DNA of 64,000 bases, taken from assembly GCA_050084985.1 (NCBI GenBank), contig JBITNC010000001.1, positions 201,252,001-201,316,000 on the forward strand. Direction: 5' to 3'. Positions 48,764-61,450 of the stretch are shown here, piece after piece. A program made the translations under genes and the position numbers. Each line of letters starts with the position of its first letter. The stretch's first letter is position 1. The notes under the pieces were generated by a model. It was not told the DNA's origin, searched no databases, and saw nothing but the letters and a program-made list of their open reading frames with translations. The stretch comes from Nageia nagi. Its lineage: Eukaryota > Pinophyta.

Positions 48764-48891
48764 TCATACAATAATTTTATATATTCTTGCTCCAACAATT
48801 GTTAAAGTATATACTGATCTAGAGCGTACCCATTGCACATGATTGCAATAGCTAGTTTTGTCAATGGTGAATGAAAAAGCCAAATATACAC

Positions 48892-49174
48892 CTAAGCAGG
48901 GACAGGATTCTCCGTCAAACCCCGACTCCACCTGCTTTAAAGAAGAAATCCAATCAGTGATCTTATTCGCAGTAGCCAGCCTGTCGCGCACGAGCTTGGT
49001 CAACATCATTTTTCCTTTCCAGATCTGCGCGGTTTGAGAATGCTGGGTAGACTGTTTGTTGAAGCAAATTTTTGAGCTCTTCTGCCAACTTCCTGCTTGG
49101 CATCTTACCATTCTGTTTAAACACGTCCTTAGATTAAACTTACGCTGGGGATTTTGGTGCAGCTCTAAAAGCAA
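48892..49174 (-). CDS. Possible first exon of an unrecognised minus-strand gene
   Basis: A GC-richer island in AT-rich DNA. The minus strand is open from 49174, with internal starts at 49009 and 49006 (MMLTKLVRDRLATANKITDW), to a good donor CTTAG then GTGTATATT at 48892. Another frame starts MPSRKLAEELKNLLQQ at 49147. Both cannot be right, and no family is recognised. It would be transcribed divergently from the host gene at 49897, so the island might instead be promoter or 5' untranslated sequence. Confidence 0.2.
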
Positions 49175-49896
49175 GATGGGTTTTTTGATGCATGAAGCTC
49201 ACCCACTAAGAGACAATACAAATACAGGGACCAGAAGTGACTGACTAGTAACTGGTTAGTGTGTTTTTATTGGCTAAGCAATTCGTGGTATGGGGTCAGG
49301 CCCACAGTGCCGATACATTATTGGGCTTGGCATTAACAATTGTGATGCACTTGCTAACATCAAAAGTCGCGAGATTAGCAATAAAATGTCGTCTTTCACG
49401 TGGTACGGTGTTGAAAATGCGAGGCAACTATTTCCTCGTGGAGTTGGACTCGAAATAGCACATCAGCACTTGCAATCCATCTAGTTTTTGAGAAATCAGG
49501 AGTATGATGATAACAAGTACAACTGCAAATTACAAGGCATGGAACAAAGCTTCATAAACACTCGTGCTAAGCTTTTTCTAAATGGGCTCCCACTTCAGGG
49601 CAGGGTAGCGTTACAGTGTGCAGGCACTTTAGTGGTTGTCGTTTCCTGCGTTGCACTTCAAATTGTAGAATTATTGTCTTGCTTTTCAGAATGGTGACTT
49701 GCTTTAGATATTTTTTTCTCATGGTGGTGGATCACACTGGCATATGTCAAACTTCCGCTAGATCTTGTTGTCTTTGAGAAGTTATCCATATTTACCGTCG
49801 AGAAATTCTGAAACGGGTTTGTGTTGTAATAAATAGGTTAATTATTTAATGTGGGATCAGAAACTTCTATTTGTTAATCGTTCTGAGAGAAACACA
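49175..49896. promoter_or_regulatory. Upstream region of the host gene
   Basis: A GC-richer, non-repetitive stretch before the first recognised exon. The short open frames here are not convincing. From about 49640 onward it is preserved in the decayed duplicate (44845-45412). It may hold the promoter, 5' untranslated region, or missing upstream exons; homologous proteins have an N-terminal domain that I could not find. Confidence 0.35.
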
Positions 49897-52800
49897 ATGC
49901 AGGGTAGACTACTTTCTACATCAACGACATCAAAGGGAAGAAGACCTCGGGTATGATTTTTCCATATTGGATCAAATACAGTTTGGTTTTAATCCATTTT
50001 TTCTCTTCCATTCAACTCCTCAAATATTAAAAGAACTGGTTGTTCTCTTCCGCAGAGGAGAGTTGCCGTGATTGCAACACCGAATGCCTCTATAAAAATT
50101 AAGTTTTGCATAACAACGACTTTTTTAAAGCGTTTTCACATACTCATTATGTATGGGCAAATGCATTTTTGACAGTTTGTTAGGGAGCAATTTGTTTCAT
50201 GGATATTGGTTATTATTCTTAAATAGCAATGGCTGGTGCATCTTATTTATTGTTTTCTTCTAACTGCAATAAGCTGTTCTGCAGGCAGATTCCGATTGCC
50301 AGGATGTTCAATGTAGTTCTAGTTCACAACAGCCTGCAGATTACACTTCCTGCGTTTCTCGTCGTAGCCATAGTCCGCTACATCCTGCACGTTACAATTC
50401 TCAAATCCCTCGAAATAGTTGTAGTCCTCAAAAACTTTTAGGTTCAAAGTCCCATGGTAATGGTTCTCGAAGTAAAGCTAGTCCTCAACAGTCCACATTT
50501 GCTTCTTGTTCAAGAAGAAACACCTGCTCTAGATATGGAGCGTATTCCAATCCAACTCCCAAATTTCAAACTTCGATTTCTTCTGTTTGTCTCACGCCAT
50601 CTACTCCTACATCAAGGGCTTCAACCCCTCCAAAAAGGTGCCATTCAGCTCCCCGCAATCGTCAGCTATCATCAGGAGGAAGAGGCGCAGAGTCACCAGG
50701 AAAAACAAAGCACAGAAGATCCTTATCCTCAAAGATAGAGGAGGCATGGCAATTTGATATTCGTGAACAACCACCCAATCTCCGTAGGACATTAGCTAAT
50801 CGTTCAACATCTCGTGTTAGGGGTTCGGGTATTTCCCCAAGGAATGGATCAGAAACTGGGAATAGTCCAAGGCAACGTTCTGTACCTCCAACACTTTCCA
50901 AACCAGCCAACTCATCAAAAACCCATGATTCTGATCATTTAAGCTCGCACAGTAAGAGCTCCGTAGTTTCATCATTTGATGATGAAATAGATTCCATAAA
51001 TTCTGTAATATCAGAAAAGAAATTGGTCATGAAAGCAACATATCCTGGAAATATGGTGGGGCATCAAGTTACAAGTAAACAAGAATTAGATGCAAACATG
51101 AGAGAACCAGTCTCAAAAGTGCAAGCAAAACCTTCAGTAACAGATTTTTCTGGTGGCGCCAAGTATCTAATGTTACAAACGGTATGCCCAACCATTCAGC
51201 GAAACTTGATCTTAAATTCATAAGTCTATAGGCTTTCAATGATTTTGCAATGTCCTTTGTTTATTGCATTGCTGGTTGATCACTGTTCCTAAATGAAGAT
51301 GGGTAGGTGAACTTGTTTCTTCTACAGTTCTACTTGATGTATTTGTTGCAATTGGATGTTCTGAGAAGTAGGAAATTGTTGTTAACCTCGGGAATAACTA
51401 AGCACATATTTCATTACTTATATGTGAAGTTATGGAATCCTATTATTGAATGGCTGTCTTCTTATTATCCACTATGTGCAGGATTCTTGTGAAGATTCTA
51501 AAAGTATGCTTAGGAGTTTATTACCAACTGCACCTTTTTATATCCACAAAGAAAGTAGCTTGCATTACCAGACAGACTTCATGAACTCTTCAGTAACTAC
51601 AAGGAATAATTGTAGCTCTGGGCAGGGAGCATGTCCGATTCCCTCTACTGAAGGCAGTGATCAGGGTCTTGAAGATGTGGCCAACAAGCCAGTAAAGAGC
51701 TTAGCTTCTATCTGCCAGAAGGAAATGCCTGTTCTTGATAGAATGCCAGTAAAATGTGAGAATAGCAGAAGATACTCCACTGGCCATGGGATACTTCCAT
51801 CTAATGGTACTATTTACCCTGAGAAGGGTTTTGGTCGAGATCCCACCGTTTATGTACAGGAACAGGGAGCTGGCATCAAGATTAGCGAAGTCAGTTTAAG
51901 TAAGGAAGATACTGGGAACCTTTGTGATGCACTGCTAGATAGTAGTGTAAATGTCATGAATACACAATTTTTTAAAGAAGCTGATGGATATTCCAATTAT
52001 CAAAATCTGCATTTGGGCCATCAACAGCTTGTTGAGGATAGGCCCAATATTAATGAAGTCAGAAATGTCCTTTTGCAACTGGATAAAATGTTTAATTTAA
52101 ATGGTAGTGAATCTTTAAGCACCCATTTTGTGGACTGTCAGGCGAATAAATATTCAAAATGCATCAGGACCAAGAATGTTAATAATGATGGTACCTTGCA
52201 GGATTTTCATAGAGTTCAACTAAGGAATTATGAGATTGAAAATACGGGGAAACATGGCCATGGATCAAGTAAAGATGTAGCCATGTATGAAATTAAATCA
52301 AATGAAGCAAATGAAACTGATGTAGTCATGCATAAATTTTCTGCTAAAGAATTAACTGAAAGCAATCACACAAATCTCATTTCTAAAGTTAAGGAGGTTA
52401 AAGAGTTCGTATGTGGTGAAGGTAGAGGCAATCTAGAACTTCTAGATGCACCGTCATATGTCCTTGATAAAAACTCTTTACATCATAAAGTTGAACTATC
52501 TTCTGGATATCTTGCCTTAGGGGAGTCACCAAGCAAAGTGAAGGACTACAAGGAGGCAGCTTTACCATTGGAGGCCGTCAGTGCTTCATGGAAGCTACCA
52601 AACAATGAAAAAAGCTACATCAAGCAAGTTTTGCCAATGGAGACAGTTAGTCCTAATATTTTAGGGGATTACTCTGGCCTTAGAAGATCGCAGAATGACA
52701 AGAAGAGCTCAACAGTTTATCAGACTAATCATTCAGTTTCTGATACATATATGATGGAACAAATAGGGGACATTGACTCTTCCAAACTCAGTGGAAAGGA

Positions 52801-54005
52801 AATCAACTTAGAGAGCATAACAAATGCATTAAGGCTTAACACGTTATCTGATGCAAGTATCTCAACTTCTATTCCACGATCTAATGGACATCAAAAGCCA
52901 GTTCGTTGTGATAATGTTAATGATGAAGTCTGTATTGATTACTTTCTAGATATGATTGAAACACCAAATACTGTAGAAGCAATTACAGTAAGGCCTGCTT
53001 CAAGTGCATCCAACAGTATGCGTGACATGGATATTTTATTTGGTGCAAGCATCCTACCTGCTGTCACAGAGAATAATATGAATCAAGTTGCAGTTCATAA
53101 TGAAAATGTTGGTAATGAAGCTTGTATTGACACCCACTTCGATGATTTTCAAATGAAACATACTCCGGATCCATCAAAAGGTCTATCGGATGGGTTAGAG
53201 ACAATCTCAAGTCCGTCCAGCATAACAATGTTGTCTTGTGCAAGAATCCCAAACACTAGACTGGATAGCAATACACATCAAACTTCCGTCCATTGTCAGA
53301 ATGTTAATGAGAAAGCATGCGTTGATCACTGTCAAGATGTTTGGGAAATGGCAAGTCCTGCCATGAAAGAAACATTAGTGCATTACGGAGGTCTATCTGA
53401 TGGGATTCAAGATGAAAACTTGAATAGCCTTTCAGCGGATAGTTCGATCTGTTTTCTGCGAGGGCATACTCCTGCTGTCGATGTAGAAGCATATGTTGAC
53501 CATACAATCACCATATGCAAACAAGACGCGAAGAGATTGTACAATGATATTTCCGTTTTAGGAAAACATGTTCAGAGTCATGATTGTATGGATAGCTGTC
53601 AACAATCCAGGAATTCTGAAATATCCAGTTTACAAGCTGCGTCTACCACAATAAATGAAGAAACACACTTACTTGTGGTATCCCCTGAAGAAGAGAAAGA
53701 AAACATTACTGATGTTAATCTTGAGAGGGACACATGTTTTTCCATTCAACAGGCCTCTGATTTGAGGGCTTTGCATGAGAGTGCCGTGGCACAAGAAAGG
53801 AAGGGAGATGGTATGCAGGCAGTGCAATTTAACTTTCAACCTGAATCTACACATCCAAGTGCTGATCTACCTCCACTGCAGACGGAGGAGAATTTAAATC
53901 TTGATTTGGGAGCACCAAAAGGAAATAAATGCAACAAATTTAGTGATGTAAAGCCCAAACATTTATCAAATCAAGCCAATGCTTATGATGCCCAATTTTC
54001 TCAAG
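49897..54005 (+). CDS. Plant-specific Ser/Pro/Arg-rich protein gene, partial
   Basis: Three in-phase exons. Exon 1 is 49897-49950 (ATG, 18 codons, ends GRRPR; donor GTATGA). Exon 2 is 50285-51181 (299 codons; acceptor TGTTCTGCAG; donor GTATGC). Exon 3 is 51482-54005 (about 841 codons; acceptor ATGTGCAG; donor GTATTT). Exon 2 has the pattern of a plant family of basic Ser/Pro-rich proteins: PSTPTSRASTPPKR, then SPGKTKHRRSLSSKIEEAWQ, PPNLRRTLANRSTSRVRGSG, SPRQRSVPPTLSKP and LSSHSKSSVVSSFDDEIDS. Exon 3 begins SMLRSLLPTAPFYIHKESSL, then NSSVTTRNN and TEGSD, also family-like, followed by a long divergent acidic/polar part. The predicted protein is mostly disordered. Some related basic Pro-rich proteins are reported to bind microtubules; I do not claim that here. 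The N-terminal domain and C-terminal Cys-rich end of relatives are not found. No stop interrupts the 3.4 kb of coding DNA, so it is probably a live gene. Confidence 0.75.
49951..50284 (+). other. Intron 1 of the host gene
   Basis: GTATGATTTT to CTGTTCTGCAG, with a T-rich 3' end. Its first 240 bases are also present in the decayed duplicate, showing that the duplication copied genomic DNA, not a transcript. Confidence 0.65.
51182..51481 (+). other. Intron 2 of the host gene
   Basis: GTATGCCC to CTATGTGCAG. Joining exons 2 and 3 keeps phase 0. The frame of exon 3 happens to be open slightly upstream of the acceptor, which is not taken as coding. Confidence 0.65.
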
Positions 54006-54721
54006 GTATTTCCCTATCATACGCCACATTCATCTCAATTATTATGCACAGACTTTTGTTTTTAGTTTGCTTTATGATGAATCAGGCTATAATTTATCTT
54101 TCCAGTCAAAGGATTTCTTATTCATTACAATATATTTTTACAATGTCAAATATAAGTTATAAGTTATTTTGAAAAATAGAAATCAACGAGCTTACACTTA
54201 ATGCACACATCCACATTCACCAAGATTTGCAACATTCATTTCACATACTTATAAACGTCAACATTACAGCAAGTTTGTTTATGTAATTGTTACCATCAGT
54301 ATGAGGATTTTTAACTTTACCGACTGAGTGACTAATCACAGAAATCTAGTCAATCTTCTTAACCTTGGAAAATCAACAGTTTATGGCGTCGATATTTACA
54401 ACACTAATAAATAATAATAACACGAAGTTTCAGAATAATGCTGCCCAAAAGAGTGTCATGAACGACAGTACAAATTACATAAGCAGTCTATCCATCTTAT
54501 CCACCCGATGCAGAAGACATAGAAGAGTTACCAAACAGGGTATCCACACTTTCACTTATCAGGGCTAATTATATGGCAAACCAGCAGCCTGTCAGCTTCA
54601 TTTCCATGCTCAATATAAAGCCAAAGCCTCTTATTTACTTCCCAAACAAAGAAAGAAAATATACATATTTGTAACAGCTTGCTCATTAACTTCTGAGTAC
54701 AATTAGCAGGGTGTCATGACC
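54006..54721. other. Probable intron or intergenic DNA
   Basis: After the exon 3 donor no further plus-strand exon of the host gene is recognisable. 54360-54660 is non-repetitive and could be the 3' untranslated region of the minus-strand gene that ends at 54722. Confidence 0.4.
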
Positions 54722-55017
54722 TCAGGCAGTACCATGGACTGAATACATGCCTTGGCTTGCAGGGCTTCCAAAATCTACCCCATTAATGGTAATTAGATCA
54801 TTTTCTACCTCTGTAACATGCCATACTACTGTTATAGCCTAAATGGTATGGAACAATATTTATTTGTAATATACTGCCATTTTCCTTGATGATCGTACTG
54901 ACCTTCTGACCTTAGCGATGTTAACTTCTGCAGTAGTCGGTTGTGATCAAATTGTTGGACGGGACTCAACTCTGTGACCGGATCTCTTTGAAGCAAAACA
55001 GGATCCGTATCTGTCAT
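54722..55017 (-). CDS. Last two exons of an unrecognised minus-strand gene
   Basis: On the minus strand, a segment beginning MTDTDPVLLQRDPVTELSPV (ATG at 55017, or an acceptor CTATGACAG ending at 55011) continues DHNRLLQKLTSLRSE to 54903, with donor GTCAGT. The next exon starts at 54810 after TGTTACAG, reads VENDLITINGVDFGSPASQG, then MYSVHGTA, and ends in TGA (54724-54722). The phases fit exactly at the junction. Composition is gene-like and no stop interrupts it. Overlap with the presumed long intron of the plus-strand gene would make this a nested antisense gene, if the host gene continues. No family recognised. Confidence 0.4.
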
Positions 55018-55392
55018 AGGTTATCCTTAGAAAAAAGGTCAAAATTGTACTATTTCTTCTGCATATAAGTAGATAAAGGTCAAAACTTATTAAACATCAG
55101 GGCTCATTATATAGAGTACTCAAATTAATCGAAGAATATTATTTATCAACACGTTTTGAATTTATTAACCAAAATATCTGCAGCTCAACAAAAAGTCGGT
55201 GAAGGAATGAAAAAAGTAGATTTAGTAGGGGTTGCAATTGTAAATGCCATCTTGTCAATGAAACATCTTGCATGGCTGTTGGCTTATTTTCCATTTTCAC
55301 TAAGTTATCCATTTGGAAGCTGGATAGTGCACAATATGATACTTCCATAGCATAAAGTCTTGAAATGAAAGAATCAATTGTCCCTTATTTTA
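55018..55392. other. Unassigned stretch between exons and repeat array
   Basis: A plus-strand frame (from 55195, AAQQKVGEGMKKVDLVGVAI) follows an acceptor-like ATCTGCAG and might be an exon, while minus-strand frames overlap it. Neither can be supported alone. Confidence 0.25.
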
Positions 55393-55690
55393 GTTGGGTA
55401 ATCCAATCGAGAGTGTTGTATTTGTTATAATAACTATAGGAGGGGAAATTAGGAGTATAGGCATACAACGTTGCATTGTATGAAGGGAAATTAAGTTGGG
55501 GTAATCCAATTGAGAGTGTTGTGTTTGTGATGGTGACCATAGCAGGATGTATTAGGAGCATAGGCATACAATGTTGCATTGTTGTATGAAGGACACTTAA
55601 GTTGGAGAAACCCAATCGAGAGTGTTGTATTTGTTGTGGTAACTATAGGTGAGTATATTAGGGGAAAAGGCATCTAATGTTGCGTTGAAG
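55393..55690 (+). repeat. Three-copy minisatellite, unit about 104 bp
   Basis: GTTGGG-type starts at 55393, 55495 and 55601, each followed by CCAATCGAGAGTGTTGTRTT and AGGCATACAATGTTGC or a near match. Spacing 102 and 106 bp; the third unit is incomplete. Confidence 0.85.
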
Positions 55691-57100
55691 GAATTCATCT
55701 CATATTATTGCATTGCATATTGAAAGTCCGTAATATATTATTTTATATGGGATGAAACTGACATGTACCTTGTATTCCTAGGTGGCTCAGTTGGGTTAAA
55801 GGACCCATAGGTTTCTTTTAGCATGGGGCTTTGCCACCCATGGCATTATTATTTGGTAGATCCATAAACAGTAAGGAGATACCATTACAAAATCGTCATT
55901 GAAGAATTGTGCAGTCATGTCTTTAAGAATTGTAAATGGGAGACTTGGGAGGTTGCCCCCTAAAACTTGTTTGTGGAGTTGTTCCTTCCTTAAGGACTAT
56001 TTATGGTGTTTCCCTAAGGGTATTCTTCAAATATATGGTATGCAACATTCTTAATCATTTTTTGCTTTTTGCTTAACAAAAGAAGAGCCCAAGGGGTTCA
56101 CCCCGTATGGCAAAGTCCACAATTACAACCACTAAAGACACCATTCCAAAATCAATATATTCATATCATTAAATGTTTGATGTGGCCCTGGTTTCCAGAA
56201 TGGGTACATAATATAGGATATGCTACATAGAGAGAAATTGTAACAACCATTACATGTCAAATACATCAAATGTTAATTACATATGCCTGATATGACACTA
56301 GCGACTTGCATAATTTTCACTGGTTCGTCATCCATCATACCATAAAAACACCTGGGATCCAATAGGCCCACAGCATATGGCATTCTGATGTAACGGCAGA
56401 CCAAAGGCTTATATCTGATGTACTTGTAACAAAGGAAACTCCACAACCTTTGGGACATGTGCATTATCTAAGGATCACTGAGCACATGACTGCAGTAGAA
56501 TTGCATATGAAAGGGAGGTAATAAAACAAATGTGATTTTCTGAGTAAGATCACTGAGCAGGTTTTTGGGTTCTCCACTTGATACTAGGGTATCTTACCTT
56601 TAATTTAGGAGTTACTAGGGTAAGATATATACTAATAATTCAAGTACCTTTTCTGAATCCTTTCTGAACACTAGACTTGGTGCCAAAGAATATGATTGCA
56701 TTTAACAAAGGAAACAAGTGATGCAAAACCTAATTTTTTTGCACATCTGCATCCAAGGGCTCTTGTTACTCATCAAGATATTTATCATATGATCATGGTT
56801 ATAGCTCAAAAGCTAGTGTATGTTGTGACTAGACACAATAGTACTTATTTACGGTGTTTCTTGGCAACAATGCCATGGAGGAGGGATGTTAGAGCGTGGA
56901 TCAACACCATATTATACAAAAAAAGATTTGAGGACCCCTGGCCGCATAGTTGAAGTGGGAGATGTCATGTGTATGACAGGAACTGTCATTGTAATGGGAT
57001 AGAGAAGTCACACTTGCTTTTGGTTTGCAAGATCAAGGTGGTCATTACCACTAGGAAGGCTCGTTGAACACTATTGAGATGCATAAGGGAATGGCCATGT
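55691..57100. other. Unrecognised stretch
   Basis: Several short open frames (for example 56273-56464 minus and 56696-56953 plus) lack recognisable features. Sequence after about 56700 may be the eroded 5' part of the copia fragment that follows. Confidence 0.35.
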
Positions 57101-57119
57101 CTTTGTCATTGTGATCTAT

Positions 57120-57785
57120 GTTTGTGATTATTTGACACTGGGAATTCTTCTGAGATTGATGCAATGAAGGATAGCTTGAAGAAATACTTTGACATGATAA
57201 ATCTTGGCCTGTTGCAGTTTTTCCTAGCAATGCAAGTTTGGCATATAGATAATGGGATCCTTGTTTCTCAATCTAAGACTGTTGTATAAATGTCGAATCG
57301 TTTGTCAACCTAAGCATGTTTGAGATATGTTGAATTGTTTCTCAAACACAATTGTGTTTCAGATATGTTGAAAATATTTGAAGTTGGATGATTGTAAGCC
57401 TGTTTCATTGGCTTCAAGGGTTCAGCTTATGTGAAACTTATTTTGGAAGACTCTAATGATTTGGAAGTAGATGACAAATCTACTTTGATCCTTGGTGGGC
57501 AGTATCTTGTGCTTGATGTGCACTAGATTGCCATCTCTTTTGTAGTCTCTTTTGCTGCAATATTTGTGACTATTTCTCATGAGTCTCAATGGAAGAACTA
57601 AATATTAAGGTTTATCAAGGCATCCTTAACATAGGGATGTTCTACTCAAAGGAGAGAAGCCCCACCTTGTTGGGTTACTCAGATTCAGATTAGGCTAGAG
57701 ATGCTAGTTACCAGAAGTGTTCCTTTACATATGTGTTCACCTTTGGTTTAGATCCAATTAATCCAATTACATGGCCTCACAAGAA
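57120..57785 (+). pseudogene. Copia-4 fragment: end of RT and RNase H
   Basis: In shifting frames: LKKYFDMINLGLLQFFLAMQ with VW, then GILVSQSK (about 57178-57275), the typical stretch of copia RT after the YVDD motif. Then IGMFYSKERSPTLLGYSDSD, stop, ARDASYQKCSFTYVFTFG and INPITWPHKKQK (57630-57785), matching copia RNase H. The stop in SDSD-stop-A replaces the usual Trp (TGG to TAG). The fragment ends where the minus-strand gypsy fragment begins. Confidence 0.8.
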
Positions 57786-57789
57786 ACAA

Positions 57790-60700
57790 AAGTTTTGTTT
57801 GTACTTCCACCTTTTTCCACAGCACTCGTTTCAAAGAAGGGACATGAAAGACATTGTGTATCGTGGATGTTAATAGTAGTTCTAGTTGATATGCTACTTC
57901 TCCCACTTTTCTTAATACTTTGTCTTGTTTTTAAAATTTCAGTGCCAAATTTTGCTTTATTTTTCTCTTTAGGGATGACTAATTATAAAGTTGCAAATTG
58001 AGAAATACCATGTCCACTACTTCAAATCTCCTTTCCAAATGATGATGATCTTTTTGCTGCTTCATTCTGTTTTGTGCTTGGCAAAGATTATTTTTGAGAA
58101 TCCATATTACTTTTTCTGTTTGTTCCATGAATTTGTCCAATTCTTTCACTTGGCTCCTGATGGATAGGTAATGGTGGAGAGGGATTTCTACCCATATAAT
58201 TCTTCAAAAAGAGTCATTTTTGTGCATAAGTGGTAGGTCGTATTTTCTTACCATTCTGCTAATGGAAGCCATTTCACCCATTGACGTTGCTTATCTTGTG
58301 TAAAGCATCTCACGTATGTTCCCAAACATTTGTTCATAGCCTTTGTTTTCCCATCCATTTGTGGTTGATAAGATGAACTCATATTTAGCTTAGTCCCAAT
58401 GATTAGTAATATCTTCTACCAAAAATTACTAGTGAATACGAGGTCTCTATCGTATCCAATGCTTTTAGTCATGTCATGGAGCCTAAAAATCTGATCCACA
58501 AAAACTCTTGCTTGCTATAAAAGGGTGTTGTAATACACAAAGATGCATATACTTTAAAATCCTATCTACAATAACCAAAATTATTGTCTTCCTTCAAATT
58601 TAATAAATCCTTGGGTATGTCATCCTGATCCCATAGTTTATGTGGAATAGGTAATGGTTGTAGAAATCCTGGTATTTTTACTATTTCTCCCTTATTGCAT
58701 TTGTAAGTTGCATAATTTTCCATGGAGTTATTCATGTCTTCTTTTATTTCTTTCCAATGGAGGGATTGCTTTGTCCTATGATATATTTTAAGTAACCCAG
58801 AATGTTTGGATGATGGAGACTCATGAAACTCTTGCTCTTGCAAAGTCTGATTTCTAATTTGAGAATCTTGTACCACAAATACTTTATCACATATTTCAAC
58901 ACCTCCTCTTGCCATGTGTAGTTTGTCATAATTCTTCTTTTTTCTATTTCTATATAATTTGAGTTGTTTCTAAATTCGTTTGTCATTCCTTCCTTATTTG
59001 GTGAATCCAAAGAGGGATAAGACAAGAGATGGCCAACTCCACAACTTTTTCTTCAATTTTTTTTGGAAAGTGCATCCACTATAATATTTTCTTTGACCTT
59101 TCTTCTATTCAATCTCAAAATTGTAGCCAATTATTTTTGTGACCCCTTTATGTTGTTATGTATAGGATAACCTTTCCTCCAAGAAATATTTGAGGCTAAT
59201 GTGCTTAGTCTTAATTTTGAAGTGTCTTCCCATTGAGCATGGATTCCATATGTTGATAATATGAAGAAAAGCCAACATTGATTTCGCCAAGTTTTTTCTT
59301 GATACTTGCTTGATTTCAAAGGCCAATGGGTGCCTTTTTTGTATAAATACAGCTCCAATTCCTATTCCTGAAGAATCACACACAATTACAAATGGTTTAG
59401 AAAAGTTAGGTGTTGCCAATATTAGAGTAGAGTACATTGTTTTTTTCAACTATTCAAATACTTGAGTTGCTTTTTCTAGCCATATGAATGCATCCTTCTT
59501 TGTAAGAATTGTTAATGGCGATGCTATTTTTAGTTTTTCACAAATTATTTATGGTAAGTTGTAAAAATCCTCATAAACTTTTAAGAGTTTTGAAAGGAGT
59601 TAATCTTGCATAACTTTGATTTTGCTTAGATCCACTTTTGCCCCTTTAGCTGAAACTATATATCCTAAATATTTAACTTCCAAAACTCCAAATGAGCATT
59701 AAGAGTTTTTTCACAAATAGTTGTTCTTTATTCAAAATCTGAAGGACTTGTTCTATATGCTGCAAGTGATCCTTCCATGTCATGCTATAGATCAATACCA
59801 TAAAAGAAAACCAACACATTTTTCTATAAAATAGGCTTAAAAACTGACTTCATGAGGCTTTGGAATGTCGATGGTGCATTTGATAATCCAAAAGACATAA
59901 CTAAAAGTTCATCATATCTTTTCATGAATATAAAAATGTATATTAGGAATATCTTTTCTTTCAACCTAATTTGATATCCTAATCTCAAATCCAATTTTGA
60001 AAAGAATTCAGCACCATGCAATTCATCCAATAACAGAAATAGTGTGAATAGAAAACTTATCTTTAATAGTTATCTGATTGATTGATTGGAAATTTGGACA
60101 CATTCTTCATGAATAATTCTTCTTCTTGACATTGACTGCTGGAATTGAGTACGGACTTGTAATTGGCTTAATTATTACTTGATCCAACATTTCTTGTATT
60201 AATTTATCAATTTCCCTTTTTTACAGCTAAGGATATCTGTAGAGACTAACATTTGGTGGTTCACTTCTAGTGATAAGGTCAATTCAATGATCATGTGACC
60301 TCTTTGGGGGAAAACCTTTGGATTCTTGAAATACAGCTTCATATTTTGTTAAGATGCTCACCTTACCATGTTGGATCTCTAGATATTTCAGAGGCTTTAA
60401 TTGTATACAAAATTTTTATCACATATTCGATTGTGACCCCTTTTTATTAACTTCTCCATTTGGTGAGCACACACTTCTTTGGAAATATGTGTTGTAATTC
60501 CTTGCAATTTGATTGTCCTTCACTTCTCAACCCATTGTTCGTACAATTTTTTCAAATTAAAGATTATATCATTCAATGTTCCTTACCATTGAGATCTTAA
60601 CATTGCATCCACTCCTTTCAAATTCATAACATATAGGGATCCATGTCAACTATACTGTTCCATGGCTATTCTTAAACTAGAAACTGAACCAATACATTTG

Positions 60701-61450
60701 TAATTTGTATCATTTGCAATAGTAATATCAAACTTATCACTATTAATATACAAGCTTATACATTTAGCCATGTTACATTGATAAACTTATGAGTGCTACC
60801 CAAGTCAATGAACACCTCAACATCTTGATTCTTGATAAAACTTGTATGTTATCCTTGCAAAGGTGTGATGCCCATGAGCACGAAGAGTAGTAATATAGTG
60901 GTGTCTATTTGTTCTTGAACTTTTGGCTTTTGCTCTACTTCTATTGGTACTACTACTTCTTCTCTTGTTTCAAAATCGGGCTAGTTTACTTCAATGTGGA
61001 AGTTTTCTTTTCTTCACAAATATGTCCCCTATGCCATTTACCTTTTCTGGTAAAACATGCTTCATGAGCCATGTCTTTGAGTGTGTTACTGTTTCTAATA
61101 TTGCCTCCTTTAACCTCTTCTAGTTTTATCTTTTGAAATTCCATTTTCTTTTATGTTGCTTTAGATATCTTTTTCATTTCTACCAAAGACCTTGGATTGA
61201 AGTTTTGAACATGCATACTTCATTTTTTTTATATTCTCCTAATCCATTTTTCAAAGCTGCCAATATGATATCTTGGTTCAAATTTCTTGCAAAATTAAGA
61301 GTACTAATGATTTTATTACAACATTCCTCTATAGATCGAGTTTTTTTTAGTTTCCATAAGTCACAATATGTAAAAAACTAAATTTTTATACTTAAAATTC
61401 ACCAAAATCGTCTTTTGGAATTGTGTCCATGAGGGAACTACATGAGATAT
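57790..61450 (-). pseudogene. Gypsy-3 fragment, chromovirus-like, gag to integrase
   Basis: On the minus strand. Eroded gag near 61400-61050 with a degenerate knuckle (HEACFTRKGKWHRGHICEEK). Protease DVEVFIDLGSTHKFIN (about 60825; usual D-S-G reads D-L-G). RT: ELHGAEFFSKLDLRLGYQIR and VMSFGLSNAPSTFQSLM (60030-59830). RNase H: FSKPFVIVCDSSGIGIGAVF (about 59400). Integrase zinc region: LLKIYHRTKQSLHWKEIKED and CNKGEIVKIPGFLQPLPIP (58800-58650). Integrase end: AQNRMKQQKDHHH, then VAYQLELLLTSTIHNVFHVP (about 57880). It stops at about 57790, so any chromodomain and the 3' LTR are lost. Numerous stops and shifts; inactive. Confidence 0.85.

Noticed and set aside
49261-49697. Short plus-strand frames before the host gene
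   Set aside because: Overlapping, short, without motifs or convincing splice sites; treated as upstream region.
56696-56953. 85-residue plus-strand frame
   Set aside because: No family features, and no phase link to the copia fragment that follows could be shown.
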